64,000 nt of DNA. It comes from Limnomonas spitsbergensis (taxonomy: Eukaryota; Chlorophyta; Chlorophyceae; Chlamydomonadales). Shown here piece by piece: positions 1 through 12,278 of this stretch. Positions within the stretch are counted from its first letter, which is position 1. Every line of letters begins with the position of its first letter. Location of the stretch: assembly GCA_037349105.1 (NCBI GenBank), contig JAYJMM010000117.1:4030001-4094000 (forward strand), read 5' to 3'. The position numbers were made by a program, and so were the translations under genes. The notes beneath the pieces are model-generated. The model did not search any database. It worked only from the letters and a program-made list of their open reading frames with translations, and was not told the DNA's origin.

Positions 1-779
1 AAGGGGGTCAGTCCCAAGGGATAGTCCTTAATCTCTGACCAAGCCCTGATAAATCTAGTGGATCTGATCAGGTCATGGTGTCACTGGTGGATCTGACAAG
101 GCCCTGGTGGATATGGTGGATCTGATAAGGCCCTCATAGATGTATGGATCAGGCTAGGCCCTGATAAATCTGGTGGATCTTCGTCCCCAGAGAGGCACAC
201 GTTAAAATGCATGCTCCTCCTTTATCTGGGTTTCCAAATGACAACAGTATCTCGCTGACCTTGAATGATCAGCAAATCCCCGTCTCATCTTGAACCTATC
301 TCATCTTGATCCTATCTCACGTTGAACCTATCTCATTTGCAATCACTTCACAGAGCCTGTGCCTTGCTTGCCTGAAGCACTTCAATGCATTGAACTTAGC
401 CACTGCTTATCTTATGGGGCTTCATTCACTCATCAGCCATATCAGCTGGGGAGTTAAGGGTTAAGGTTAGCAAGGGACCGGATGATGGGGATGTGGCTGT
501 AGATTTGAGGTTGACTGTGCCCGGATGATGGTGATTTGGAGTCCTTGTCCGGCTGCTCCTGCCACTTGCCGTAGGCCAGTCAAACTTTGGTCCCCTGCAG
601 ACCAGTGATGCCTAGCCAGCAGCCTGCTCAACTGAGTGGTCTGGCGCGCACTAAAAGGAACGCTAACACTTGTGCCATAATCCTCGCAGGCATATGACTG
701 GACTTCTCTCAACATCCTCACGACATACCCAACAGCCGCTGGGGAAACTCCGGGTCGCCCGAAAGTGGTGGACCATGCC
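1..779. other. Region without a supported gene; short degenerate repeats
   Basis: I see no convincing exon. The first 180 bases contain several imperfect copies of a short segment of the form GGTGGATCTGATAAGGCCCT, and bases 260-340 repeat a segment around CTATCTCATCTTGA. The long minus-strand frame at 467-781 has no family resemblance and overlaps the putative first exon of the next gene. The stretch probably holds the upstream region of the gene that starts near 780. Confidence 0.4.
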
Positions 780-3019
780 ATGCTGAAGCCCTACCCACAG
801 GTCTTGGTCCCCGGCCCAAGGGGCATAGGCATGCCGCCCAGCCTCCCAGGCATGACCCGGGTTGCAGCTGCGGCGGGGTTTCCTCAGCAGGCAGGAGCGC
901 CGCCCCTAATGGTGAGACGGGACGCTGGTCGGGTGCTCAGTAGGGTCCATCAGTACAGGCTCGATGAAACGGGAATGCATGTCGGGGGCCCAGAGCCACC
1001 AAGACATGCGCAAATGGGTGCAGCTGACACTATAACATGACATTTATGCATAGTCTACAATTTGCCAAGCTGTTATTACCAGTGAAAGGGCCTTGTTGGC
1101 TTGTTTAGTAACCCTGAATGGCACCACCGAGCATGATCAGTGGCATGAATCGGCGTTAAAACTTGTCTCGGGTGCTTTGCTCAAAAATGGGTGCACCTAG
1201 CCAGCTGCTTAACATCAGTACCTGCAGTAACCTAGGATTCAGTGGGTTCCAAGGAGACTCATGTTTAAGGCAAGCCTTATCAAGCTACTCAAAACTGTCA
1301 GTGGGCAGCTGTCTTGCGCGGCCGTTCATTACTCAACCGCACGCTATACAAGTAATCAGAGGTGCTGCTGCACAGTACAAAAAAAGGCAGAGCAGTCGGG
1401 TATGTGACTTTTCAGAGGGCAGGCGCAGCCAGGTGCGGACGGGGTCACCTGGACCCCATGCAAACCCCCTCGCCCTGTTGCAGGATTTCAAAATAGTTGT
1501 AACAACTCTATCGCAGGCTAAGTGCGTGTTTTTAATGAAGCGTATCAAATGCGCATAGAGAAGCAAAGCCACTGCTGTCGGCCTGTTGCGTGACACCAGG
1601 GGACAGCGTGACGACACCTTACGTCATCCTCTGTGAGATCCAGCCTTGGTAGCTGAGTTTCTCATTTCTGCACCTCGGCCTTTGAGGTCTGACAGTAATA
1701 ACCTTTATAAATACAGTCGATTGATTTGCGCTGTAGCGCATAAAGTTTCCGGGACGTTCCAGAAACATCGGGCTGACGGACGGACGGGCGGATACGGGGT
1801 GACTCGGGGGGCTCTGCCGAAAACGTGAACAAAGCTAGGGTTCAACAGTGTTCAACGGGTAGGGTTTGACAATGTTCGCTGGCGGAGGCTCGAAAGCAGC
1901 AGGTATGCCCTAGGACATTTCCTAGCACATCGGCATTTCGCTTTATTGGCTTCTTTCCTGTCTTCCATGCACTCCGCGCTTTGGCAGGCCCCCTCCATAT
2001 TTTTCTTTATCCTGCTCTTGTTGCTGAGTTCAACCTTATCTTTTTGTCCGGTCGCATCGCCTGGCCAGTTAAAAAAAGGGAGGATTTGTATCAACAACTG
2101 TTTATGTACCTTACCCACCTACCTCAGAAGTTGTCCATACAAATCAACGTGTCCTCCTCAGAAGGGGCCCTCCACACGGCTCTCTCCATCTCCCCTACCA
2201 GAACCCTCTCCCTCACTTTTTCCCAAGCAGGACCCCCTAGCATCCTACTACCAGCAGAAGGAGAATGAGGCGATGTCCTACGGTCAATCATACCAGCCTG
2301 TGGCCGGCAATGTGCCGTTCTACCGCGGCCTTAACGCGGTTGCACCGCTCAAACCACTATCGTCACACCCCGGACAGCAGCAGCAGTACGGTCTGCAGCC
2401 AGAGGTGTACCGCCAGCTCCAAGACCCAGGTCTCCAGTTTGGCCTCCACCATGAGACGCAGCAGCCGCAACAGCAGTTTGGGCTGAACGCGGAACTGCCC
2501 CCCAGCTATAAAGCACAGGCCAGGCCACCGCCCCAGCAGCAGTTTGGTCTGGACGCAGAGCGGCCTACCCGCTATTATGCAGCACAAGCCCAGCCGCAGC
2601 CACAGCAGTTTGGGCTGAATGCAGAAGTGCCCCTAAGCTATGAAGCACAACCTCAGCCAGCGCAACAACAGCGGTTTGGGCTGGACGCTGAGCGACCTAC
2701 AAGTTATGCAGGAAAAGCACTACAACAACCGCAGCAGTTTGGGCTGAATGCAGAACTACCCTCAAGCTATAAAGCACAAGCTCAGCCAGCGCAACAGCAG
2801 CGCTTTGGGCTAGATGCAGAGCGACGTCCAAGTTATGCAGGACAAGCACTACGGCAACCGCAGCAGTTTGGGCTGAATGCAGAAATACCCCTAAACAACA
2901 TGGTACAAGCTCAGCCAGCACAGCAGCAGCAGTTTGGGCTAGATGCAGCGCGACCTACGAGTTACGCATCACAAGCTCAACGGCAACCACAGCGGTTTGG
3001 GCTGAATGCAGAACTGTGA
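780..3019 (+). CDS. Gln/Pro-rich FGL-repeat protein (two-exon model)
   Basis: Function unknown. Exon 1 is 780-911, from the ATG to a GTGAGA donor. Exon 2 is 2231-3019, after a pyrimidine-rich tract ending CCAAGCAG. Both ends are phase 0, giving about 306 residues. Exon 1 is Pro/Gly/Ala-rich. Exon 2 carries about eleven imperfect units of roughly 22 residues, each with a core such as QFGLNAE or RFGLDAERP. Two alternating unit types (N-A-E-L/V-P followed by S-Y-K/E-A-Q; D-A-E-R-P followed by T-S-Y-A) are separated by Gln-rich linkers. I see no membrane span or catalytic motif; the hydrophobic stretch that could be read at about 1980-2050 lies in the predicted intron. A TGTAA poly(A) signal follows at 3130. 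Structural, wall or RNA-associated roles are all possible. The repeat frame is well supported; the joining to exon 1, and whether other exons exist between, are less so. Confidence 0.5.
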
Positions 3020-3129
3020 GAGATGCCATAAGATGCAGATGCAGCGCCCACTCGATTGTTGATAGAAGATTAGGCCCTTAGTTGAGCTGCTCCCAGCGGC
3101 GAGAGCGCTGGTCCAACCCCCTCCAAGCT

Positions 3130-3134
3130 TGTAA
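3130..3134 (+). terminator. Candidate TGTAA poly(A) signal
   Basis: TGTAA, the usual polyadenylation signal of volvocine green algae, lies about 110 bases after the stop codon of the FGL-repeat gene. The motif is short, so support comes only from its position. Confidence 0.4.
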
Positions 3135-4555
3135 TGCAACATACCAGGCTGCAAAGAGCACAGCAGACTTGCATGCACATGCCATGGGGGCGGCTTTCTG
3201 CGCCGAGGCCGGCAGCTTTGTCAACCGCGGTCTGCATGTTGCCACCTTAGCATCATGCTGAGTGGGAATGTCATGCCGGTCAGCCTCACGGTTGAATGGA
3301 GCATCTCGACTTCATATGTTGCAAAATCTTAACATCCTTAGCACGGTCCCGGGCTCTTCTTCTGTTGTGGAGTCTCTGGATCGTTTCACGTTTGAACAAG
3401 GGGTACTGGGCTGAGCATGTAACGTACTGTGTAAGTCGCGGTAGAGCACTCACCTTGTGCGTTGTACTGGTTGTATCACTGCGCCATGACACAACTTCTT
3501 TATAAAGTACCTGGATCTTTCAGATCAGACTGCTGACAGTTTCTGAATATCCGTACTTGTAGCTAGGCTCAAACTCTCTGTGGTAACGCAGAGATGCTGC
3601 CAATCGAATCAAGGAAAGAGAGGTAGTTGCCTTACTTGGACTCCTCTCTACGGTACTGTTGACAGGGATTGGTGACTCGAGCTTGTTAAGGATCTTGTGA
3701 TGAATGGATCCCAATGACGAACGTCAAGGCTGATTTAGGCCGTTGATCTGGAATGAGGTGGATGCTCTCTGGTGGGAAAGTTTGTTTAGCACCTGCCCTG
3801 ATGGTACACGATGAGGGAGGCCAACTTGTAGCTTCATAATTGGCTAGAATTTAGTGTTTTGAGGCAGGCTGCCCCCAGGCACTGTAATCAGCATTGAATT
3901 CAACACTGCAGTGTACACTTGAGTCAACACTGCAGTACCTCGTATAGAGCAGCCTGGAGTCAATACGGGAGTGTACAATGGATCAACATTGGACACTACA
4001 CCTGAGAGTAAATCCTACACTTTGTAACTGTCATCGTACAATGGGACAGTCTGCTAAATCCCCATTTATGGTCTTAATCTGACCCAAAAAGTCATGGTGG
4101 TGATCTAGGTACTTAGGATCATCTCAGGCCACCTTGCTTTTGGTTGGACTTAAAATAGTGGGATGCTGCTACCGTATAATTGCACCAAACAAAGCCATTC
4201 GTAATCCTGCCACTAGTATCAATCATCACTGAAGAGACTGTTCTCCATTTCACCAATACCCAAGTTATCACCCGGACTTCTTGCCGTATAACTGCTCTCC
4301 AGCTGCTTGCGGCGTCTTGATTTCGGTGGAAAGATAGCAAAGAGGCAGAACACTTGGAGCTCAAGTCCGGAGCTCAAAACTCTTTTATACTCAGCCACTA
4401 ACAAAAAATGTTCACTCAGTATGTCCTGAAATGGCAGGCAACCTGGTCCTGCCCCAACTGCCGATCCACAGTGCAGCTACTGCCACACTGGTCGCTTAAC
4501 CATCCCTGATTGTGGCTGCCTACACAGCTATACCTCGCTGCAATCAAGCCGATGC
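3135..4555. other. Intergenic region, nothing recognised
   Basis: No exon with splice sites or family similarity is visible on either strand. Around 3893-4000 a segment resembling CAACACTGCAGTGTACAC recurs imperfectly about four times. The short open frames here are not conserved in any way I can recognise. Confidence 0.4.
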
Positions 4556-4745
4556 CTCAGGTCTATCCATGGGGATCTTAGCCCCTTTCTCCCTCAGGTC
4601 TATCCATGGGGATCTTAGCCCCTTTCTCCCTCAGGTCTATCCATGGGGATCTTAGCCCCTTTCTCCCTCAGGTCTATCCATGGGGATCTTAGTCCCTTTC
4701 TCCCTCAGGTCTATCCATGGGGATCTTAGCCCCTTTCTCCCTCCC
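4556..4745. repeat. 37-bp tandem repeat, 5 copies
   Basis: A 37-bp unit containing GGTCTATCCATGGGGATC and ending CCCCTTTCTCCCT starts at 4561, 4598, 4635, 4672 and 4709. Copies differ by single bases (for example AGTCCC instead of AGCCCC in the fourth). It runs straight into a CT-rich tract at about 4740-4850. Confidence 0.9.
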
Positions 4746-4852
4746 CTCTCCCTCCCTCCCCCGTCCCCCTTCCCTCCCTCCCCTCTCCCTCCCTAGCCTC
4801 TCCCTCCCTCCCCCGTCCCTCCGTCTCCTCTCCCCCCCTCCCTCTCCCACTG
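4740..4852. repeat. CT-rich low-complexity tract
   Basis: Polypyrimidine stretch built of CCCTCCCTCCC-like runs on the plus strand, directly after the 37-bp array. The open frame through it is an artefact of composition. Confidence 0.85.
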
Positions 4853-4854
4853 AG

Positions 4855-5180
4855 TCAATAACGTTACACCTCTGGGCCCGCTCAAAGCTCGGCCGCGTGG
4901 GCGCCCAACTGTTCAGAAGGGAGAAAAGAAGACACTAAAAGAAAGAGGGGGGAAAGGAAGAAAAGGAGAGGCCGGGAAGGCAGAGAAGACCAAGTCCGAC
5001 ACCTGAGTTCCTCTAGAGACGATCCCTCAACAAAGCCTCTGAGAAAAAGAAATGTCAACAAAAGCAAGCGTATCCCACCCCTGCTTGGCCGCGAGGGCGC
5101 TCCACTGATCAGAAGGGAGAAGAGAAGAAACTAAAAAGGGGGCAAACAACAACAAAAAGAAAGTCCCACTGAGTGTAAGC
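4855..5180 (-). mobile_element. LINE 3'-end fragments, two tandem partial copies
   Basis: Two related segments, about 4868-4945 and 5078-5150, share GCTCGGCCGCGTGGGCGC-like sequence followed by an A/G-rich stretch (AGAAGGGAGAAAAGAAG). The same sequence lies beside the LINE copies at 7099 and 45913, so I read it as the terminal part of that element's 3' region. No coding capacity is seen. Confidence 0.5.
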
Positions 5181-5199
5181 TTCTCAACCGGTGCCTCAG

Positions 5200-5400
5200 G
5201 CTACATGTAATGTTGGGACTTCCCAGCTTTCAACAACAACTCCGGCACTTCAGCAAGACATGTGCAACGGATTAAGCAACCAGATGTTCCAACTTCAATA
5301 CATTGATACTAGCACTGCCCAAATCATCAGCGTCCTCAACGGCCTTTGCGTGGGCATCGCAGGCAGCAGCATCTCGTCCGGGGCTAACGTGCAGATGTAA
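5200..5400 (+). pseudogene. Possible coding fragment next to LINE debris
   Basis: An open frame ends at a TAA at 5398-5400 and has coding-like composition (Thr/Ser/Gln-rich first part, then LNGLCVGIAGSSISSGANVQM-like sequence, shortened here to its last part SSGANVQM). I do not recognise the family and found no clear upstream exon. It could be the last exon of a degraded gene or part of a mobile element. Low confidence. Confidence 0.2.
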
Positions 5401-5504
5401 TCAGACCCCTGCCCAGGCGTTTGTTGTAAGCGATGGCATAAACAGTGGCATATTTTATGTTATTACCAAGGCCACTGAAGGCAACGGGAAGGAAATGTGA
5501 AGTA

Positions 5505-6575
5505 TTTGTGAAGTTTTTACAGTCCAACAGGGCATCACAATTGATGCATGGGACATGTGCCCGTAAACCGGTACAGGCACTTGATACACTAGGACAGCGA
5601 GCGAAAACCAGTGACCCCCCTGGGCAAGCAACTAGCACACAACCATGACAGTGGCGTGGGAATGAACCCCATAGTGCAGAAGATAAGCCCCAGCCATAAA
5701 ACATGACGTGGGTGCAAAAGATTTTGATTGAGCACCGCCCAGATAAGTAGGGGGGAGACGTGAAATTTGGCGAAGTTTTGAGATGATACTCTCTTTTCAT
5801 CATACACTGAAAGATAAAAGAACCAACTTTCTTTCAGAACACAGAAAAGAAAAATCCTCTGCATTTAGTTTGCCCCACACTCCATTTGCGTACCGTTTCA
5901 TGGCCTCGTCCTCTAGGAAATTATGGAAAATAAGGTTAAATTGAAAACGAAGGTCTGTGTAGCACGGGCAGTAAATCATGTCAAGCTCATCCTCCCGACA
6001 TTGAAGATTGGAACATCTACAAATCCTCTCGCAACGAGGCACACAAGGTTTCTCAAAGCGCCCCGTCTCAACATTCAGCCAATGCGACCCCATCCGGTAC
6101 CGGGCTACAGCAAAAATAATATTAGGCTTGCTTAAATTGTACCAGAAAGTCTCCTTCAAATCACGCTTAATTTGGAACCACTTAGAGAACGTAAACAACT
6201 TGAACCCCGAGCGTTCTGAGTCAGGAGTAGCACGTACTGACAGGGCAGTACGTGGCATATCCCTGGAAATTTTGGAGAGCCACTGATCCCTAGCTGAATT
6301 CAGAATGACCTCAATATCCAAAGAGGTATTGGCAGAAGCAGTCAAAAGATCAATAACCAGAGTCATCAATATCGAAGACAGAAAACCAGCCCAACAAAGT
6401 GAAGTGCCAGCCTTCGCCAAATCACAACTTTCCTGCATAGCCAGTTTCACAAGGTCATTGTCAGGCCTCAGATTAATTATATTCCAGAGACTCAGGGTCT
6501 GCTGAAAAAGACTTAAGATAATGAAGGAAATGTGCATTGACATCGATCGCCCAGGCACACAGATCCTGATCAAAC
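5505..6575 (-). mobile_element. LINE-type retrotransposon, 3' part with ORF2 C-terminus
   Basis: The minus-strand frame at about 6573-5800 encodes the region downstream of the reverse transcriptase in non-LTR retrotransposon ORF2. It has the hallmark pattern RYRMGSHWLNVETGRFE, followed by a Cys-rich segment (ERICRCSNLQC) and REDELDMIYCPCYTDLR, as in the zinc-knuckle-like end of many LINEs. The 3' untranslated part runs down to about 5505 and is nearly identical to 46000-46200. The reverse transcriptase and endonuclease are missing, so the copy is 5'-truncated. The preserved frame of about 250 codons, compared with the broken copy at 46 kb, suggests a recent insertion. Confidence 0.8.
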
Positions 6576-6734
6576 AGAAACAATGCAGTTACACAGGCAA
6601 CAACAACCAGTATTTTATACTCCGGGTGTGAAGTCACTCGGGTAACTCGTTCATTTCCTGTAATTCTTGTTAACAGGATAATATCTATTTATCATGTTCG
6701 GAATGATGGAGGATTCCATATGGTGTACATGAAG

Positions 6735-7250
6735 GATTCCTAAAACGGGCAGCACGTTGTGTGAAGCTCATCCTCCCTGCATGCAGGATTGTGGCATTTT
6801 CAAAACCTCTCCCAACGAGGCACAAAAGGGTTTCTCACTTTCTCAAAACGCCACGTCTCAACATTCAGCCAATAGGACCCATTGTTAAACGGGCTGCAGC
6901 ACAAATAATAATGGGCCTGATAGAATTGAATCGTATAGTCTCCTTCACATCATGCTTGAGCTGTTACCAATTGGAGGACGTAAACGTCTTTAACCCGGCA
7001 CTTTCTTTCTTTGTCTGAGTCTTAGTTAACCCGCGGCCTATCTTTAGAAAGTTCGCATGGCCATTGGTTCCCGACGAATAAACGTGAGCGGCTGCGGGCA
7101 TGCGCTCAAAAGGCTCGGCTGCATCAGCGCCCGACTGCCTGGTTGGCAGAAAAGGAATCCAAATGCAAGAGGGACAAGGATAGAAGACAGTAACACAAAG
7201 GAGAAGAAAAATTTCCACTCAAAAAGAAAAGAAAGTCAAAAGATGCCCCA
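6735..7250 (-). mobile_element. Older, diverged LINE copy
   Basis: The sequence at 6755-7010 aligns with the Cys-rich end of the LINE at 6000-6200 but is strongly diverged. Bases 7095-7220 resemble the terminal segment seen at 4868 and 45913 (GCTCGGCTGCATCAGCGCCC, then an A/G-rich run). Same orientation as the neighbouring copy. Confidence 0.6.
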
Positions 7251-8350
7251 TCCCCTGTATGCTAGAGTGTAGCCCTCAGATAGTCAAAACTAAAGAGAGG
7301 AGAGAAAGCAAGAGGCGCCTGAACAAACAGGAAAACAAATACAAGTCCCAAGGATCCAGTCAATACATGGGCACCCTCAGGCAACATACCCTCGAAACGG
7401 TAGATAAACAGGCCAAACAATAGAGTGGACATCGGGTTCAGGGGATTATACCCTTCTCTGGACTAGGGCTGTGAGGTAGACCAGGGTGGGTATTTATAGG
7501 TAGGCTGCACGACAAGAGGCTGCACGCCTCAACCTGTACTCGCACTGAGGCTGCTGAGGAGTCTGATCGACGAGGCTGAAGCGACCCGCTTGTTCCAAAG
7601 CATCGGGGCAAGCGTGAACGAGGAACGAGCGGATCACTATTCATCGTTATTTTTGCCACTTAAGGGAGCAGACGGAATGTGCAGGACCAGAGGGGTAGCT
7701 AGGGCTGGTGGCCAGCATGGGTGACTAGGATGTTTCTCCAGCACCCGGGTCTGGAGTCAATTGCACAGGGTAGTCGATCCAAAGGGTGGCATCCAAAGTT
7801 GCACGTACACCATGTCCTCGATCCTGATTAAACCAGCGCAAACCAGCCAGCCAACCCCAGCATGATCGCCATGTCAGACTATCGATAGGGATGATCGATC
7901 CATGCAGATCTCGAACCCCTGATTTATACGCACCTGTTCTTCCCACTTCTAGCCCTCTTACCTCAGTGCTGTGCTCCACGATAGATTGTCGCTGGATGAA
8001 CGTGGCCTCGCGTTGCAGTTTCAACCAGGCTTGGGCGTGCATGGGGGGACCGCAAACTGTCGACGGCGGAATAATTCGGTTCGGAATCATTCAGTATCTT
8101 CTCTGTTCGAGATAGATGGCCATTTTAAACAGGCTGCTGGTTGGATGCATGGAAGCAGAAACAACTAACAGGAAGAAATGTAATACCCGATGACCCGAGT
8201 GCCCTTGCTTGCGTGCCTTGCTTGAACTAGCCCGCTGAGTATGAACTCCAGAAGGTGTGAACTACGCTTTGTGTCGGCTTGCAGCGCAGCGCTGAATAGT
8301 CGTCACGAGCCCGGTTTCGGTTAACCAATCATAACGTGGTTACGAAAGTG
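7251..8350. other. Upstream region of the ESF2/ABT1 gene
   Basis: No supported exon. Several short frames exist on both strands, but none has splice sites plus recognisable similarity. The promoter of the next gene should lie near the 3' end; no clear TATA box is evident. Confidence 0.35.
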
Positions 8351-11300
8351 ATGGACAGAAGAAGCAAGGTCGTCAAGTTGGCTGCGGAGGAGGAGGAGAG
8401 CGAGCCGCAAAGCGAGGGTCTAGGAGAAGAGGAGGAGGGGGATGGAGACCTGCTCCTCAGTAGCGACGATCTTGATGAACGTTTAGGCCTCGCTGCGGGT
8501 GCTGCGGGCAGTGAGCAGGCAAGTGCAGGCCACCCTCAGGGCACACCAGCACACACATGCAAGCCATCAGATTGTACAGGTCCAATCCTACGTGCTAGCA
8601 TTCACATGCATGCGAGGGGCCTGGGGAAAAGAGATACCTATGTATTGGCAAGCATAACTGCTGATATCAGGCTAGATAGTTGAGCTTGAAGTGATCAGTA
8701 ACAACATGCCGGTACATGCCCTGACGAGGGCTGGATGTAAAATGCATGTGCATGCACCGGTGTGACTTCATTTTTTCCGGCCACTTCAGCTCAAAGTAGG
8801 CGCATTAGGCCCAGTGCCAGCTATCCGCTTCATAGTGATGCCACTGCGTCATTTATAGCTATGTGGGCTCCATCACTCCTGTGGGGGGGGGGGGGCGTGA
8901 AGTACACCATGGTAGCTGTGTTAGTTTGAAGTACCCCCGGGGAGATTTGCCGCCAGCGCTGATGTGCGCCAGGGCATGATAGCGAGGTTGGTGGGGCTCT
9001 CACAAGTCTTCTGAGTCCATGGGCGCATTCCGCCGAACATTCTGCGCAGGGGGCTGCTGCTGTAGGGGGTGTTGCCACGGAGGATGAGCACAAGGCAAAG
9101 AAGCGCAGGAGAGATGCCTCTCAATTAGGCAATGATGATGATGTTGATGAGGAGGAGGACGAGGAGGAGGAGGAGGGGGAGGAAGGGGAGGAGAAGGCAG
9201 GCCAGCCCAGCGTGTCTGCTGTTGCTGCTGTTGCTGGAAAGGCCAAACTCAAGCAGCGGGTCCTCTCCAAGGAGGGCATGTTGCGGATGCAGGAGAAGGC
9301 AGAAAGGTGCGGCTGCTTCCCGCTGTGGCACGTACAGCCTTTTATGACAGCATTTTATCCAGGAGCAGCGTACCCTGGGACATATTTTGCTGGGCCATAA
9401 CTGTGCCACATCTGTAATATATTTATGTATGCTCCTGCATCAGCCTACGGGGTCCAGAGGTTTCCTGTCTTTGGCCATTCCTCTGCCCTCCTAGCTCCCA
9501 CTGAGCAGGCGAGGGGTTTGCATGAGCCTTGTGCCTCCTGGCCCTCATAAAACCATGATGGAGAAATAGTAATGGTGCTTGTTTTACCAGGTACCGTTAA
9601 CAGCATTTGCCTGCTCCGGTTTGTAATTTTAAATTGATTGAATGTACAGGCGAGGAGTGCTGTACGTCAGCCGTATCCCACCACATATGAAGCCTGGCAA
9701 GCTTAGGGAGCTGCTGTCCATACATGGGGAGGTGAGGCCAAGGCTGAGGGGACGGAGTGCGCATACTTGTACTCTTGCAGCGCACACTGACACAACGGGG
9801 TCAAGTTTTTGTGAAGTTTTAACAGTCCAACAGAGCATTACATTTGGTGCATGAGACATGTGCCCGTAAATTGGAGCAGGCACTAAATACGCTTAGGTAG
9901 CAGAGTCCTGTGCTTCCTTGGCCAACTCCGAAGCCCAAGATTATCATCAGAACTTAAATGGCTCAATTGGTTGTGACGCTGCATATTGGTTGATGTGAGT
10001 GTGTGTGCGTGTCTGCCCCCTCCAGGTATTGAAAGGGTGATTAGGGATGACTGTACTGCCCCTGTTGTACAGGTGGGGCGTCTGTACTGCGCCCCTGAAG
10101 ACATTTCAGCCCGGCGAGACCGGAAGAAAAAGGGGAAGGATACCGGTAAGCCCATCTTTGCTCAGGCTGGCGGAAAGTATGAAGCTTTAAAGTCCTCAGT
10201 CGTTCCCTTGAGTTTGCAATCTGTGGTACAGTATGGTTTTTTGGCTTGCATACGTTTGTGGTAAACCTTATGGCATGGCATTTCAGCACATACTCTGTAT
10301 CTCTGCCTGCGCACGTCATGGTTGTTTTACAACTTGTTAAGGTCCATGGGGCACCCTTGATATTGCGTTGCTATTTAAGTCATGCCATGCAGTCTGACCT
10401 TTGTTACTGTATAGGATATGGAAGGGTATGATACTGGGGCAACAGGCAATGGCGCGTTTGTGTAAACAACATGCTTCATGACAGATCCTCCCTGTCCTGC
10501 ACAAATCCATGCACACTCCCCACCTTCACATGTTCCCCCCCCCCCCTCTCGAGTGGTGCAGGTAAAAACTTCACTGAGGGATGGGTCGAGTTTGAGGATA
10601 AGCGAGTTGCAAAGAGGATCGCTGCACAGCTCAACGGGCAGCAGATGGGTGGCAAGAAGCGCAGCGCCTACCACTTTGACCTGTGGTGAGGGAGCAGTCT
10701 GATACCTCTGATTCGCAAAGCCTGGCCTGTTGGCAAAAGGCGATTGTGTGGTTGCCTGCTTGCTCTCAGAGCCACCTAGGGGAGGGGGCCTGTCTGCTGT
10801 TGTTTAAACTGTGAAGAGGAATGTGGCGGGAGCTTGTCTACGGCGATCTTGAACGTTCACCAGCATTAGCCTGGATCATTTATGACCCTGCAGAGAATAT
10901 GAATGGGGCAGTAGTACGGTAACTAGTTTGGTGCTTTGGTCCCCTGCACCGCAATTCTGTCACCCTCTGGGAATAAATACAAATTTTGACTATAGTGTCC
11001 CTCAAATGCTAGGGACCCTCACTGGCCATCCTTTCTACACCTCCCCAGGTGCCTGAAGTACCTTTCCAAATTCAAATGGGACCACCTCACGGAAGAGATC
11101 AACTACCAGCGAGCGGTGCGTACTCTGATGAACCTCATCAAAACCTAGGAATTTTCAACTCCCAAACCCTAGGAACTTAAATCTCCCTAACCTTAGATCC
11201 TCAAAGCTGTCAGAATGTCCGCAGGCACATCGCGATTAAGAAATAGGGCTTTCCCAATATTTGCCTTTGGGTTGGATCAACACTGCCACTTGTGTGTATC

Positions 11301-12278
11301 TATAGTGCCTGGATCACATGAATTGCAACAGGCAGGCTCCAGAACCGCTTAAATGGTGGCACGTTAAATAGATAGCGGTTTTTACAACCTACCCCGGGAT
11401 GTGCAAAATGAACTCCCCGTGCCGGTCTTCCCAGGTTTGGAAGGAGCAGGGTAGGTTTTAAACAAAAACCGCGATAAACAACCAGCGGGCCTGACTCCCG
11501 GTCACCTGATCGGTGGATATTACCAGGCCGCAGGCCGCCAGATCTGTCAGGAGTCGTGATCAACTGGCAAAGGGCATGCCCTCCCTTACCAGGCAGTAGC
11601 CTGTGCTGCATTATGGCATGTTGAATGTATTACTAGTAGTGCGCACTGATCCACCTTTTGCAGGTCATTGGGCAGGCACCAGTGCCCATGGGGATCAAAT
11701 CTTGACTGGCGCACAGATAAACAGCCAGTGGCCTAGGCCCCAGGGTTGATGCACCAAGCCCCCATCCTAGTCATTGGCCATGATGTAGCTGAATGATAGC
11801 TGAATGATAGCTGAATGATAGCTGTAGGATCTTTATATGTGCACACCGCTGCATGTGCCTGACATTGCTTTAACCTGTGCTCATGCAGGTGCGGGAGCAG
11901 CGGCTGGCAGCCGAGATCTCAGCAGCAAAGCGAGAACGAGACTTCTACCTGTCCCGCGTGGACCGCGCAAAGGCCATGGATGCCATGCGGGAGCGCAGGG
12001 CAGCCAAGGCGGCAGCGGCAGACGCGCAGCCGGGGCAGGAGGGCGCCAAGGCGTCCGGTGGCCAGCGGCTGGAGGGTGCTGGGGCGGGTGCAGCTGTGGC
12101 TGGAGAGGCTAAGGGTCAGAAGCTAGCTGCAGGGGGGGACGCTGTCAAGGGGAGGGAGCTGGGGGCGGCTCCACGGATGCGACACTTCAAGCAGAGGCGG
12201 AGCAAAGCGGAGGGGACGGAAGCCGACGCACCGATGCTGGGGGACGACGTCCTGGCATTGCTTGGGGGGCGGAGATAG
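8351..12278 (+). CDS. ESF2: ESF2/ABT1 family pre-rRNA processing protein
   Basis: Homologue of yeast Esf2 and animal ABT1, nucleolar RRM proteins of the small-subunit processome that act in 18S rRNA maturation. Exons: 8351-8510, 9066-9306, 9650-9731, 10073-10145, 10562-10685, 11049-11115, 11889-12278; all phases agree. Exon 1 and the start of exon 2 are acidic, with Lys/Arg patches. The conserved core begins with RRGVLYVSRIPPHMKPGKL (exon 3), continues through RLYCAPEDISARRDRKKKG (exon 4) and FTEGWVEFEDKRVAKRIA, ending in YHFDLW (exon 5), then CLKYLSKFKWDHLTEEINYQ (exon 6) and VREQRLAAEISAAKRERDFY (exon 7). These are diagnostic of the family. The C-terminal tail is Ala/Gly-rich. The first intron is the least certain: a GC donor after codon SEQ (8519) with an acceptor at about 9081 would also keep the frame. 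Intron 3 carries an antisense LINE fragment. Confidence 0.93.
8883..8896. repeat. Poly-G tract in ESF2 intron 1
   Basis: An uninterrupted run of about 13-14 G on the plus strand inside intron 1. Confidence 0.8.
9808..9905 (-). mobile_element. LINE 3'-end fragment in ESF2 intron 3
   Basis: The stretch GTGAAGTTTTAACAGTCCAA and the following roughly 80 bases match the 3' region of the LINEs at 5513-5600 and 46000-46080 with moderate divergence. It has the same orientation as they do and is antisense to the host gene. Confidence 0.65.

Noticed and set aside
1946..2230. N-terminal hydrophobic segment (FFILLLLLSSTLSF) as a signal peptide of the FGL-repeat protein
   Set aside because: The frame's first codon is not ATG and the pyrimidine-rich stretch ends in CAG exactly where coding-like sequence starts, so it reads better as an intron.
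5384..5803. 139-codon minus-strand frame as a gene
   Set aside because: It lies in the LINE 3' untranslated region; the matching stretch at 46 kb is not open, so it is not conserved.
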